From Cladobotryum mycophilum (Eukaryota > Ascomycota > Sordariomycetes > Hypocreales > Hypocreaceae): a stretch of DNA of 64,000 nucleotides. Of the stretch, positions 1-13,633 are shown piece by piece. Under the pieces are notes generated by a model. It saw only the letters and a program-made list of their open reading frames with translations, was not told where the DNA came from and did not search any database. The position numbers were made by a program, and so were the translations under genes. The stretch spans positions 4,898,001 to 4,962,000 of the forward strand of contig JAVFKD010000016.1 in assembly GCA_036429605.1 (NCBI GenBank), read 5' to 3'. Each line of letters opens with the position of its first letter. The first letter of the stretch is position 1.

Positions 1-186
1 AATAAATATAAATTATTTTTTTAAAATTTAATATTATTTAACTAGCTAAATTAAATTAAATAATAAAAAATCTGGTATTATTTTTAATAGGCTTTATAAA
101 ACGTTTATATTTTCTATATAATATATTTACTAAACTAAATAAAGAAGAAATATAATATCTTTTACTTTTAAAATTAATAAAACCTT
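1..186. other. AT-rich flank, nothing recognised
   Basis: Very AT-rich sequence before the first transposon. I see no coherent reading frame or repeat end in it. Confidence 0.5.
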
Positions 187-188
187 TA

Positions 189-2055
189 ATATAATCCACA
201 AGCGAGCGGACCATATAAGCGAGCGGACCACTTATTTAGATTAGAATAAAACCATTTTCTTATAGCCCTTTTTTTATACCTATATTAAAAAAATACTAAA
301 TAACTATTATACTAATAATAAAATAAGAAATATCCTTTTTATTTTATTATATTTCTTTATAAGTTCGTATATTATAGCCTATCTTACTATACTTACTATA
401 ACACGTAGCCTTTATACAAGACCCTTCTTACTGCTTTTCTTGCTTTATCTATATATTTATATCCCTTTAATCTAATTAACCTATCTTTTCTTTAATAGTA
501 AGAGCGCCTCTAAGTCATATATATGCTATTTTGCTTTATAGTATTTACTTATGGCCTTATTTACTGTATAAAGGTCTTAGACTTTTATACGTAAAAGTAT
601 TACTTAATATATTATTACTATTACTTTTTTTATAAATTAGTTAATTATATTTAATATTATAATTAAAGAGTTATTTTAGTAAGCGGTAATATAATTCTTT
701 ATATACTTTAATTATAAATTAGTCTTATGTGTGTTTTTTAGTGTTTTTGAGACTTAAGGCTATATAGGCCTAATCAGTGTTTTTAGAGGTATTGATGTTC
801 GTAATTCTATATAAAACTTTAAAAGAATACTCTATAGATTAAATAGTAATAGACTAAATCCTAAAAAGCCTCCTTTAATATTCTTTTTATTAATTATAAT
901 AAAAAACGCTATATAAAAGGCATAGAGAAAATCAAGTTTATTAATATATGTGATATATATACGCATTAGTTTCTTAATTTACTGATTATATACTTGCTTT
1001 AATGGCCTAAAATAACTAATATCTAATGGTTAAAGCAAATATAAGGAATAAGAAAGTATATAAACTATAATAATCTTATATTTCTTATAATAGAGCTTAA
1101 ATACTATTAAATAGTGGTTCTTATAGCTATTAAGGATAAGCATTTAATAAATCTCTTTTATATAAGAAGTTATATAATAATTAAAATACTTAATCTAATC
1201 TAAGCTAATCTTATTAATAGTTTAACTATTTTTTATTATTATAATATACTAATTTACTAAAAGATTATACTTTTAATACTAATTCTTAAAATAGTATTAT
1301 ATAATAAAAATAATAAATAATAGTATTACCTAACCTATTATATTAATGCCTTAGATTATAGTTATTTACTTTTAGTTACTAGACTAAAATAATTTAGCCT
1401 TTATAAAGCCTTTTAAAATCATAACGACTATACCTAGAAAAATAATACCTATTATAAAACTAGTCTTATTAAAATTATAGAAATTATTATTAAAGACCTT
1501 ATATTTAACTTTTATATTCTATATAAAAGTAAACTAATTACTAATAAGTTTTAGATCTTTATATTTAGCTTTTTAATAATTATATTTATAAGCCTAGTGT
1601 ATACGGAGCTTTAGCTAGCGTTTAATAAAATTTAATACCTAATTTTTACTAACTAATAGTATATTATATACGTATAGTAGATAATTAGTTATTTTTTTAA
1701 TATTAAATAATCTAAGTAAAAATAATTGTATAAATAAATTAATTATATATTTAATTATAGCCTTTTTTTCTAATTTTATAAGATTTATTAAATTAATAAT
1801 TATATTACATTATAAAGATATACTAATATAATACTAAAAAATTATTATATAATTAATATTATAGATTTTAGCTATAACTCTAAGACTTAAATTTAGGTTT
1901 TGTTTAAAAGCTTAAAAGGTAAACAGTACCTTACTTTTATTTAAAGATTTTATTATAAAAGATTATAAAGGAATTTAATATATAGATGTAAAGGTAAATA
2001 TTGTTATAGAGGGTGGTCCACTTGCTTATATAGTCCGCTCGCTTATGGATTACAT
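189..2055 (-). mobile_element. pogo/Fot1-like DNA transposon, copy A (degraded)
   Basis: The ends are inverted repeats flanked by a TA target duplication (187-188 and 2056-2057). The left end reads ATATAATCC followed by two 17-bp repeats containing AAGCGAGCGGACCA. The right end is its complement, ending GGATTACAT. Compared with copy C the tip ACGT has become ATAT, a RIP-type change. Length is 1867 bp, close to copies D and G. The interior matches copy C in the minus orientation throughout but carries dense C-to-T and G-to-A changes. Confidence 0.92.
347..1953 (-). pseudogene. pogo-family transposase, RIP-inactivated (copy A)
   Basis: Minus-strand former transposase, placed by its match to the better preserved copy C. 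The position equivalent to C's start is near 1953 and the last stop is at 347-349. The family consists of a psq-type helix-turn-helix, a CENP-B-type helix-turn-helix and a DDE_1 catalytic core. Pieces of all three can be followed, but stop codons occur every few residues, so no product is possible. The coordinates come from alignment by eye and are approximate. Confidence 0.75.
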
Positions 2056-2320
2056 TAAATGATTAAAATAAAAAAAGATTACTTATCTTAAAAAGCTAAT
2101 AGACCAGTATAATACACTTACTAATATTCAATAAAAAACCCTAACTCTTAGTCTTTATAACTCAAGATTTCACCCGCCAGGAAAAAACCAGCTTAAGGCT
2201 ATCGAATCGAGCTTAAAACACTAGAAAAACATAATATAAGTTAACTAAGGGAAATAGATTCTATTTATTAATACTGTACCCTTTTGTAAGCGATTGTGGA
2301 AAGGATATTAGCTCTTATAG

Positions 2321-3600
2321 ATGGCTTTTATAAGAGCATAGGAAAAGCTTACTCGATGCGATAGACGCGATGAACGCGCTATGATTAAAGCTATAGTTAT
2401 AGCTATAGCTAAAGCTATGATATAATTGGCCTTAGCTTAAGCCTAAGCCACAGCTAGCAAAATTATTAGTCTAGAGGCCATAGATGTAATAGAAATAACC
2501 TTAGATAATAGTCTAAACGAACAACTAGCTAAAGAAGCCTAAGAGGCCTAAAAGGCCTAATAATAATAATAACTAGAGGCCTTAAATGTGTTATAGTATA
2601 TTTAAGTAGCCTTAAAGGCTATAAACAAAGCTTAAGTCATTTAACTATTCTATACTGATCTTATTAATTAATTAGAGGAAGCTATTAGGCTAGAATAATA
2701 AAAATAACCAAGAACACCTTTATATAGCTCTATAGCTAAGAAAGGTATAGAATAAAGCTAATAGGCAGAATAAACCTTAAAAAGAACTATAGTAGCTAAG
2801 GAATCTATAGTAGCTAAAACAGTACCTTAAAAGCCTAGAAAAACAGACTTATAAGTTATTCTTAAGCTAAAAACCAGATATAGCTTTTAAAAACCACTGC
2901 CCTCGATCATACTAAGGAACAAGCTAAACCAAGCTTTAGGAGCCAAGAGTATAGCTAGCGTATAATAATCAGTTAAAAATAATATAGTTATTATAGCTAT
3001 ATTAGCTTAACTAGCCAGTAACCTTTTTACCTAATAAGACCTTTTGGAAAAGATTTTCTAAGAATACTTAATCAAACTAGCTAAGGCCTTTACTAAATAG
3101 ATTAAACTAGTAGTTTATAGGGTACTAATTCTAGAAAAAATAAATATTTTTAGTATCTTTTAAGAAAAAATAAAGACCTTTAATCTAATTAAAACTATAG
3201 GCTAACCTAGATGGCTTAAAACACTATTCGCAGAATAAAAAGCTAGTTTAATAGTATTTATAGTATTAATAGAAGTATATAGTAAGTATAGTAAAAAGTA
3301 AGGACTTTATATAGCTAGGGTTAGAACTAGGGTAATCCTATATAAAGCCTATATAGCTAAAACCTAATGCTTTTATTGCTTAGGCTTTAACCATAACGCT
3401 AGGAATTGCTATAAGGCTTACAAATGTACTATATATGCTAGTAGCCATAATACAAAGAACCACAGCTGCCCTAGCTATAAGGCCAGGTCTAGCTGCTAAT
3501 ACCAGGAACCTAAATGTGCTAATTGTATAGGTAATCACTAGGCAAATAGCATAGACTATAAGACTTATAAGGCTATTTTATACTAGAAAGTTATGTTAAG
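2321..3600 (+). pseudogene. LINE ORF1, nucleic-acid-binding zinc-knuckle protein (inactivated)
   Basis: In LINEs, ORF1 encodes an RNA-binding chaperone of the ribonucleoprotein. From the ATG at 2321 one frame stays readable if TAA/TAG are taken as mutated Gln/Trp codons. The C-terminal part (about 3370-3545) has repeated CCHC-type knuckles: CFYC...HNARNC is complete, followed by a second and a third Cys/His cluster. The first half is rich in Ala, Lys and Gln, with a run of Gln codons that is (CAA)n in the least mutated copy. The start is inferred; copy 3 has ATA at this position, the expected RIP product of ATG. Confidence 0.75.
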
Positions 3601-3699
3601 ATCTTTTAATATAATATATATAAAACTAATATAATATATTATATAGCTTTATAGTTAGTCTTAGAGGCTAAGGCTAATATTATTATATTTTAAGAACTC

Positions 3700-6600
3700 T
3701 ATTGTTTTAATAATAAGAAAATAGGTACCTAGAGTATACTAAAATACATAGTGTATAATCTTATTATACTATAACCTAACCCTAGCCTTTTAAACATAAA
3801 GATTAGACTTAGAGTCTTATTGTATATTAAAAAAGCTAGTTAGCTAGAGTTTATACCCTGCTATAACTTTTTTAATAATCCTAATATTTTAGCTATTAAG
3901 ATATTAGGTATTAAACTATTCTTTTTGATTAACCTATACAATAAACAGCCTTAATAAGCTAGCTAATAGGCCAATCAGATAGCCTAAGCAGCTAATTAAG
4001 TAACTGGTTAATAAGGCCTATATACAATTAAACGATTACTTTTCCTAATAGGTAGGCTTAAATAATCTTCTATTCTAGTAGAAGACCTTAACCTTTACTA
4101 TATTTACTAGAACACTTAAGCCAAGCTAATAGCTATAGCCCGAGCTAATAGCCTAGTCTAGTGGCTAGATAACCAGTAAGTTACCCTACTAGTTGATATT
4201 AGTAAGGCTATAAAGCTCAGTGGTACCTATTATAGAAAGAACCTACGGAGACTTTTTGTAATAGATCTAGCTTTTAGCATAGGCTTCTAAGCCCTTAGCT
4301 AGGGTAACTAGCAAGCTGCACTAGTAACTGGCTCTGATCATAAGGCTCTTACCTTTAAAGCCTATGTATTAAGGCCTTTAGGAACAAGCCACTTATATTA
4401 AACACGATAACCATTGTTTAACTATAAGAAAACCAACTGGAAAGCCTATAGTAAATTATTAACTAGAGCAGAGCCTAAAGCCCTTGCCCAGCTAGATTAA
4501 CTAATTAGCACTTTTAGCTAGGATAAGATAGCTAATCTTCTTAAAGATATTATCCTAGAAGTAGCTGAACTAGCTATAGCTAAGCAAAAACTCTTTAAAC
4601 GCTTTAAGCCCTGGTGGAACAATAAGCTAAAAGACCTATAGAAAGCTTTAAATAAAGCTATACGACTGTATAAGGCAGGCCTAATAGTAATAACCCTAGT
4701 GATCTAGAAAAAAGCTTATAATAGCTATAACCTAGCCCTATAAACTACAAAAAGAACCCACTAGAATAGCTTTCTTAAGAAAACTATAACTATAAATATT
4801 TATAAAGTATATAAATATACTAAAGTATATTAAAATAATAGTCTTCCTAGTATTATATATACTAAAAAAGGTTAGTAATAATAGGCTTAGACCTTCGAGG
4901 AGAAATATATAGCCTTTTTACAAATACTATTCCTTACCTTTACTATTAGCTACTCTGAATCGATTAAAAGGTTTAAAATAAAGGTTTAAATTCCTAGCCG
5001 GCCGAGATCTAAATCAGCAGACTGGCTAGACTTATGGTCTATAGCTAATATAATACTGAAATTAACTATAAGACTAACTATAAGACTAACTAGGACCTCA
5101 AGACATTCACTATAGTAGCTAGAAAATAGCTTTTAAAAGCTATCTATAGTTAGTCAAGAAGAACTAATAAGACCTATACCCGAAAGGACTTACTGGAAAT
5201 AGCTAAAGCTAGAGGATATAGAGGTCTAACGGGCTATCTTTTTATCCTTTAACAAGAAAGCCCTAGGCCTTGATACAATTAATTTCCTTCTAATATAGAA
5301 GACTTACTCGGCGGTACTAACCCTATTAAATAAAGCTTATTAGGCCTTATTCACAGTAGGATATTAGCTAGTTAACTAGAGAGAAGCGATTAGAATTATC
5401 CTTTTAAAGGCTAATAAGCTAGACTATAGTAGCCTAAAGGCATATAAAGTTATAGTCTTGCTTAACTGCCTAGGAAAGGTCTTAGAAAAAATAGTTATAA
5501 GTAGACTAAGCTATCTAACTACTATATAAGACCTTCTAAACCTAACCTAACTTAGTGGCCGGAAATAGAGATTAGTTGTTGATATAGTTTTTTTACTTAT
5601 GAACTACATCGAAAGCCAGTAGCTATTAAGAAAAGCTACTAACTAGACAGTAGTTATAATCTTGTTCCTAGATATTAAGGGCGCTTTTGATTATGTATTA
5701 AAGCCAAAGCTATTAGGGATATTAGAAAGGCTAGACCTTCTTAAAACCCTTATTAGCTAGGTTAATTCCTTTCTATCAAATAGGAAAATCCAGCTAGCCT
5801 TTAATGGCTAAATATAGTAGTTAATAGACATAGCTATAGGGATCCTATAAGGATTACCTATATCTCCTATTTTGTTTCTAATTTATATTAGAGATATAAT
5901 AGTAGATTAGGCCTTTTAGTTTAGCTATATCGATGACTTTAGCCTGTTTATATTATTAAGATCAGCCTATTAGAACTGTAGGGCTTTAGAGACTATAGTA
6001 GCTAAGCTTATCGAGGAAGCAGAACCTTAAGGGGTCTAGTTTAACCCAGGTAAAACCAAGCTTATCCACTTTATAAGATAACGCTAACTAATAATAGAGG
6101 GGCTTATTATAGTTAATCTAGCGGTTAAGCCTAAATTACTGGTCAAATAGCTAGGGGTCTGGCTAGATTATTAACTTAACTTTAAATACTATGTAATAAA
6201 AAAGCTCGAACAGGCTACTAAAGCCTTTCAGGGCCTTCAAAGGCTAGGCAATATGTAACACAGGCTACCTGCACGAGCCCTACGGTTACTATATATAGCT
6301 TATATAAGCTCTATAGCAGATTATAGAGTCTCTCTTTAATATAAAAGACTAGGACAAAAAAACTTTATCTATTAACTCTAATAGCTATAGAACCTTGCCC
6401 TAGCTAGGATACTAGGGGCCTTTAAGAGGTCCCCTTATAAGGTACTAGAACTAAAAGTAACTATCCCCCCGGTTAAAGTTAGGCTTTAAAAAGCCTGCCT
6501 TAAGTATGGCCTTTGTACTTAAACCCTCTTAGAAACCTACCTAATCCGATTAGCTATAACTAATATAACTATACTAATATAACTTATTAGGTTATTAATT

Positions 6601-7680
6601 AGCCTTAATAAAGCTATTAGAAAATATAAAAGAATAAAAAGATAAGATTTAGTTTAGTAGGCCCCTTAGAATAAGGAACCTAAAGCTATTATTCTAATTA
6701 GCTAAGCCTTTAAGAAAAAAGCTAAAAAGTAATACCTATAGTTACTAGAAGACCTTATCTTTAATAACTACTGAGCTTTTTATATAAACAGCTCGTAGGG
6801 TACTTATAAAAGTACTATTACTAATTTATATATATACTATAAAAATAGCTTAAGCTAGTAAACTAAAATAGTAAAAATAGTAAGAGTAGTAAGATTCTAG
6901 AACCTAGGATCTTATATAAAAGTAACTAATACTAAGCTTATAGTAATTTCTAAGGTCCTAGATATCTTACTATTATCTAGGATAAATTAACTAATAACCT
7001 ATATCTTTATTAATAGCTAAGTAGCTATAATAAAGATCAAAGGCCCTAGAGAGATTAGTTATAGAATCCGGGCTTAGCTGTACCTCCTATTATAGTAAAG
7101 TATAGCTATTACAATTGCCTAAGTACCTAGCTATACAGGGATCCTAGGAAATAAAGTAGCTGACTAGTTAGCTAAGAAAGGGCTAGAAGCCTCGTATAAA
7201 GGCCGCCTATACGCCTCTCTTAGTTACCTAAACCGGAAGATAAGAAAAGTTATAGTATAGCAATAGTAGATTAGCTAGGCCAGTAAAGAGATAAGAGAGG
7301 AGATAGGCTAAAGAGCAAGAGGCCTAGGCATCTAATATCATAGGATAGCTTAAGATAACCTTAGCTTTTCGCTAAAAGCTAACCTAGTTAAGGGACCGAG
7401 ATTAACCCAGTTAGCCTATATCCAGCTAAAACTAAAGATAGGGTATCTTAAAAGCTATTAAAAAGCCATAAAAAACCTCCCTGACGACCGCTATAGATGT
7501 AGCCAACGATACACAACGCAATACCTACTACTACACTATAGCAGATACCAAGAGCCTAGAAAGGCCCTGCAGAAGGCCTTAGGGCCAGGAGCCCAGCTAA
7601 CGTTACAGAAGCTCTTCACAACAAAACTAGGAAAAAAAGCCCTAATAGGCTTCCTTACTAGCACGAAGATCTGTACGTAA
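3700..7680 (+). pseudogene. LINE ORF2: endonuclease, reverse transcriptase, RNase H (inactivated)
   Basis: Former polyprotein that nicks the target and primes reverse transcription. Visible in order: an AP-endonuclease-like segment (DLNL motif near 4085); RT motifs LDIKGAFD (about 5668-5691), GLPISP (about 5850) and the catalytic YIDD (5926-5937), which is intact here; an RNase H-like C-part with an HTGILGN-type motif degraded to YTGILGN (about 7110) followed by a VADxLAKKG block; and a Cys/His-containing tail near 7490-7560. The last stop is near 7680. Nonsense codons of RIP type are scattered throughout. The exact 5' limit of ORF2 is not resolved. Confidence 0.8.
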
Positions 7681-7944
7681 AGCTGGTTTTTAGAAGAGTA
7701 GATATAGGCTGATTAGTAAGCTAGTCAGCCTAGAGGCTAAGGGATATATATAATGCTTAGAACTAGGAGAAAGAAAACCATTAACTGGAAAACACAATGT
7801 CTTATACTGTTAGCTTGAAAGCTAGCCAGCTAGCTATTATTTTAGAAAGTTACTGTACAGTAAGCTTTTAGATAGATAGATAGCCGCTTTATAGGCCTTT
7901 GGCCTTTATAAGCGTAATAAATAAAAAAAAAATACACTTACTAA

Positions 7945-10900
7945 AAATATATAAAATAATATTTGCGTTTATACACAAAACCTTAATAATAGTACTAAGA
8001 GTAAATGCATTAAGTATTTATAGAAACATAGTTATAAGAAATTAAAGATTAAAGTTTATGAAGACTTTCTATTACTTTTTATAAAATATAATACTAAAGT
8101 CTAATAATATATTATTGTTTTTAAGCTTACAATACTATAATACTTTTTATTTTATTATAAAATAACCTAAAAGATAATAATTTTTAAAGTCTATCTATTA
8201 TTTAAAACTATTAATAATACTCTTATAATAAAACTAGGCAATGTTAATTAACTTATATCTTTTTAAATAATAATAACTAAGTAAATATTTATAATATTAG
8301 TTTCTCATAAAAAATTATTTTTTTAAATATACTATAAAAAACTTTATATATTAAAAAATAAAATAAAAATCCTACTACTATTCAATATAGAATTCTTATA
8401 CTATAACTTTAATACTAATATTTAAATAAATAATCTCTTAAATATACTTTAGTACTATTATTTATTAGGTTTTTAGCTTCTATAGATTATTATAAATCCT
8501 TATAAAAACAGTCCGACCTATATAAAAAATAAACTAGACTATTTGACCTTATATAAAATAGCAGTTAATTAGTTAGATTACCTAAGTGGTATATTAGTCT
8601 ATAAGTTTTTAGCTTATTAAAAAGCTATTTTAAACAAATACTAACACTGGTTTATACTTTTCGTTAAACTTAGGGCAATAAATATAAACTTTAATAATAG
8701 TACTATAATAGTATTATTTAATTATTTTATATTATAAACTGGTTAATATAGTAAAAGCTTTAGTTTTTTATATAAAACTTATATGGTTTTTAAAGATAAA
8801 AGCTTTTATTAAAAACTAAATAAATAATTATATAAACCCTTAAATGCTTTAAAGTTAAGTTACCGCGAAATAAATTATATAAGCTTTATTATTACTTTTA
8901 CCCTTTAATTATATTACTTATGCCTACTAATATTCTAATCAATAAGTTTATTCTTATTAATAAGAATAAGAGAAATTATTTTTAGTTAAATTATTTATTT
9001 CTGTAATAAAATATAATTAATAAATAATAATAAAATAATATATAATACTATTAATTATATATTCTAGAGTATATTTTTTTATAAATATATATTTATAGTT
9101 TATATTAATAATAGTACTTTAATAGTAATTAATAAAGATAATATAAAGTACTTTTTTAATATGTTTATTGTTTTTTTAAAGTATTTTATTATTAATCTTA
9201 AAAAACTTTAAATAAATTTATAATATTTACTTAAGTATAACTTATTAATGTCTTATTTTATAAAAAGTTTAATAGCTTTTTAGGCTAAGTTTTATCTAAA
9301 CATACTAATAGATACCATTAATGAAATATAAATAGGTATTAAAGGTTTAACTTGATGTTTATATTCTATCTAAAAGTTCTTAGTATAGTTATATAATAAA
9401 TAACTTTTTTTATAAATAATTATAATAAACTTTACTACGTTATAAACTATTTATTATTACTTTTTATAAGAATATTTATTTATTAATAGAAAGCCTTTTA
9501 GTAGGTTACTTTTAGAAATAAAAAAAATTATAGTATCTAAGAATTATCTAAACGTTAATATCTACTTATATACCCTTTTAAACTTTTAAGAATAAAATAT
9601 TAATTGGTAAATAATATTTATAATTATAATATTTATTTTAGTTTTAAAGATAAAAAAGTTTTAATTAAGATCTAGTTTAAAGGTTAATATCTTAAGCATA
9701 TCTTATATACTTTTTTTAAAAGTCCGTTAAGAATTAATCTATTATCTACCCTAGTTAACAATTATATATACTAACTAAACCTGAACAATAAAAAGCTTGA
9801 AATATAATAGAAACCATAAATTTAAAAATAGAAGTTTTTAAACTAGGTGCTTGATGTTCGTAAACGAATTGCTATATATAACCGGAAAAAAATAAACTAT
9901 TAGTTACAAAAGAAAGGCTTTATGGATTTAAATAAGAAGTTAGGAAGCTATTTAATTAATCTATAGTTAAAAGTAAGGCATTAAATTACATAAATCTTTC
10001 GATACTTCAAAAATACTAATAAGTTAATTATTTACTGTTTGCTTTTAAATACTTTTTACTTTATTAAAATAAAACACCTTAAACTATTATTTTTTATTAA
10101 TTTTAAAAGACTATTTTAGTCTCGCTAATTATATACTAAGATTAACCCTATTTAGGATATTAGTATGTTTTATAGTTTTACTAGTAAAGTCATTTTATAA
10201 AGTATTATAGACTTTACTTATAAAAGTATACTTATTTTTATTAGTTTATTCTTATAACAAAAAGTAAAAATATATATTTTAATTAGAATTTAAAATAATA
10301 GAATTTTTATGTGTTTTAATATTAATTATATTTTAGGCTAATTTAAGTATGCTCTTAAACCTTTACTTTTGTATATTAAAGCCCTTTTATATACTATAAC
10401 TTTGTTTCTTATTCTAAATAAACTAATTAAATATACTAAGATAGAAAAAGTATATTATTACTTATAGTTAGCTTATAGCTAGTTATAGACTTTACTATAT
10501 ACCCCTCTAAAGCATATCTTATCTATACTTTAAGGCATTAGATTAAAAAGATATTATTACTCTTTTAATAATAAGCTTTACTAGAATATTTCCTGGGATA
10601 ATACCCTAATAATGTTTATTTAGAATAAAAAGCTAAGTGCACTAGTAATTAGTATTCTAGATTAATCCTAAAAGCTAAAGACCTTCTAGTTAGTATTCGA
10701 AGAAAATAATATATTAGTCTTTTAATAAATATATATAAACTATTTGATTTTATAAGGGGTTATTTAATATTAGCTTTATAAACGGGTAAAATCTATTTTA
10801 GACTCTAATATTCTAACTCTAAATAACTAGAATATTATATATATATAATAAGATTAAGATTTAGTTTTATTATAAAGCTATTAAGTATATTAAACTATAT

Positions 10901-11747
10901 AAGCGTTATAAGAAAAAGTATTTAAAATTGCTAAAGTAAAAAGGCTTAATTATTTTCTAAGAAAGTATAAAGTAATTAAAAATTTTTAATATACCTTAAA
11001 CGCGTAAGATATTTAATTATTATTAAATACTAATTTATTATTTTTATAGGGTTTTTTTATATAGGCTTACTGTTTATATAATATAACTATAAAGTATAAT
11101 ATTATTTTTAAGCTTATTCTTTTTATATTTAGTAAGAAATCTAATATAAGGGTTATTATATAGTTTATAATATAAGCGAAATATGTTAGTTTTTGGAAGA
11201 TTAAACCCTTTTTATACTTACTATTTATAAACTTTAATTTCTTAGAGGAGCTAAGTTAAGCCTAGCTATATAAGTTAATAATGGTTAATTAGTAATTATA
11301 TAAGTTATTTATTTTTACTTTAGATAAGATAAAAAAGTAATATAATACTAGTATATTTAATGTTATTTAGTATAATATAAAGGTAAAAGATAAAGTAAGT
11401 AATATCTTGAATTTACTTATTACTAGATGGCCAAGGGCTTTTAGTTCTTATAATAAGTTTTAGGAGCTAGTAAACCTTTTAAGCTTAGAGTGTATTAACA
11501 TAGACATAGCTTAGGTTAGTTTAGGACCGGAAATATAAAAGCTTTTATATAATTAAGACTTATTAAATTATATTTAAAAGATTAAAAAAAAACTAAGAAA
11601 TTATTAAAGTAATAAAAGTCTAAAGATAAGAAAGTATAATAGTATATATAGTACTTAAAACCTAGAATTATAGAAGCTACCGAGTCGCTGTTTTATAAAT
11701 AATACTATTATTTACCACACTTAATAACTAATTTAATAAAAAGACTA
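7945..11747 (+). pseudogene. unidentified decayed coding region, left part
   Basis: After the LINE, 3.8 kb of AT-rich DNA contains no repeat end that I recognise. From about 10500 to 11700 a plus-strand frame reads for hundreds of residues if TAA/TAG are taken as mutated Gln or Trp. A well-preserved patch reads LLITRWPRAFSSYNKF near 11420. I could not assign a family. It may be a large mobile-element gene or a host gene that was duplicated and RIPed. It appears to continue beyond copies B and C. Confidence 0.35.
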
Positions 11748-13631
11748 ACGTAATCCATAAGCGAGTGTGCCACACAAGCGAGTGGTACACCCTTAATAGC
11801 CATATCTACCTCTATCACTATACATTAAATTCCTTTACTATCTATTATAGCAATACTTTTAAATGAGAATAGGATCTCTCTTGCTCTTTAATCTCTTTAA
11901 AAAGACCTAAATTTAAGTCTTAGAGCTATAGCAAAGATCTATAATGTTAGTTGTATGACTTTTAGTCGGCGTTGCGTTAGTATACTATTAAGATACGATA
12001 TAAGAGCTAATTCAATGAATCTTATAAAATCAGAAGAAAAGGCTATAGTTAAGTATATAATTAATCTATCTATAAGATTATTTCCTCTTAGATTGCGTGG
12101 TATTGAAGAAATGGCCAATTATCTACTGCGTGTATACGATGTACTATTAGTTAGCAAAAACTAGGCATTAAACTTTATTAAACGCTAGCTAAAGCTCTGT
12201 ATATGCTGGGCTCGCAAATACAATTATTAAAAAGCTTAATATAAAGATTTAAAGCTTATAAGTAATTGGTTTATACTTATATAGAATATAAAGACTAAAT
12301 ATAGGGTCTTTGATAATAATCTCTATAACTTTAATAAGACTGGCTTTATAATAGGTATTATCTTTTTAGGTATAGTAGTTATGACTTTGGAAGGCCTTAA
12401 AAAGATGAAATTATCTTAGCCTGGCAATCAAGAGTAGGCAACTGTAATCCAAGGCGTTAATGCAATGGGCTAGGCAATACCACTACTTATTATCCTTGCT
12501 GTATAATACTATCTTAAGAATTGGTATCGAGAGTGTAATCTTCTAGTAGATTAGCGTATTGCAATAATAGAGAATAGCTAGACTACCAATAAGGTTGGCT
12601 TAGATTGGATTAAGCATTTTAATCGTCATACAGCTTCTCGTACAAAAGGGATCTATCGAATGCTTATCCTTGATGGCCACAAGAGCCACTACTTAATGGT
12701 ATTTGAGCTCTATTGCAAGGAGCATAAGATTATTACAGTCTGTATGCTTCCGTATTTCTCGTATATCCTTTAGCCATTGGATGTTAGTTGTTTTAGGCTA
12801 TTAAAGCAGGCATACGGTTAGCAAATTGAGAAGTTAATGCGTATATATATTACATATATTAGTAAGGTTAACTTTCTTTATACTTTTTATATAATATTCT
12901 TTACTATAATTAATAAGAAAAATATTATAAAAGGTTTTTTAGGAGCTGGTCTATTACCATTTAATCCATAGAGGGTTCTTTTGATGCTTAATATAGAATT
13001 ACAAACATTAACACCTCTAAAAACACTGCTTAAGCCCGTATAGCCTTGGGTCTCAAAAACACTAAAAAACACACACAAGGCTAACTTATAGTTAGAGCAT
13101 ATAAAGAATTGTATTGCCGCTCATTAAGATAGCTCTCTAATTTTAATGTTAAATACGATTAACTAATTTATAAAGGGAGCAATAGTAATTATGCATTAAG
13201 TGGTATTTTTACGCAAAAAGGTCTCTAAACTTCGTGTAGCAAATAAGGTATTAAGTAAGCGTCGTAAAGCAAAAAAACTCATATATGACTTAGAGGCATA
13301 TTTACTATTTAAGAAGGAATAGATCAATTGGATTAAAGGGATATAAATAAGTAACTAGAGCAAGAGAGACGGCAAGAAGGGTCTGCTCGTACGAAAGCTC
13401 CGCGCTATAGCAAGTACAGTAAGACTAGCTATAATATACGAACCTGTAAAGAAATTTAAGAAAGTAAGAAAGGTATATCTTTATCTAATACTATTATAAT
13501 AATTATTTAATATATTTTTAATAGAAGGGCATAGAAAAAAGCTACGAAGAGTTAGTTTTATTTTCTTCTAAATGGTGTACTAGGTGGGGTGCACCACTCG
13601 CTTGTGTGTACCACTCGCTTATGGATTACGT
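11748..13631 (+). mobile_element. pogo/Fot1-like DNA transposon, copy B
   Basis: A 1884-bp element flanked by TA (11746-11747, 13632-13633). The left end is ACGTAATCC, then two 17-bp repeats (ATAAGCGAGTGTGCCAC and ACAAGCGAGTGGTACAC). The right end is the inverse arrangement. It has exactly the same length as copy C and lies inverted to it 1.16 kb away. Aligned by eye, the two differ almost only by transitions, so they descend from one recent parent and B took more RIP. Confidence 0.95.
11847..13459 (+). pseudogene. pogo-family transposase (copy B), RIP-inactivated
   Basis: Position 11847 reads ATA where copy C has the ATG start, and the terminal TAA is at 13457-13459. An open stretch from 11955 to 12164 covers the end of the psq helix-turn-helix and the CENP-B-type helix-turn-helix. 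The remainder has multiple TAG/TAA codons at former Trp/Gln positions. Like copy C it has seven A's in the lysine run near 13270, where other subfamilies keep eight positions, so the C-terminal zinc-knuckle-like segment (about 13400-13459) is out of frame. No function remains. Confidence 0.85.
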
Positions 13632-13633
13632 TA

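Larger units (their letters stand above)
2125..7930 (+). mobile_element. full-length non-LTR retrotransposon (LINE copy 1)
   Basis: A 5806-bp LINE. The 14-bp direct repeat AATACACTTACTAA lies at 2111-2124 and again at 7931-7944, directly after the A-rich tail, so both ends are defined. A 5' untranslated stretch precedes ORF1 (zinc-knuckle protein) and ORF2 (endonuclease, reverse transcriptase, RNase H). The 3' tail contains a short hairpin (AGGCC, TTT loop, GGCCT) and ends in TAATAAATAAAA. The order of domains resembles fungal Tad/I-type LINEs; the exact clade is inference. All reading frames carry RIP stops. Confidence 0.92.
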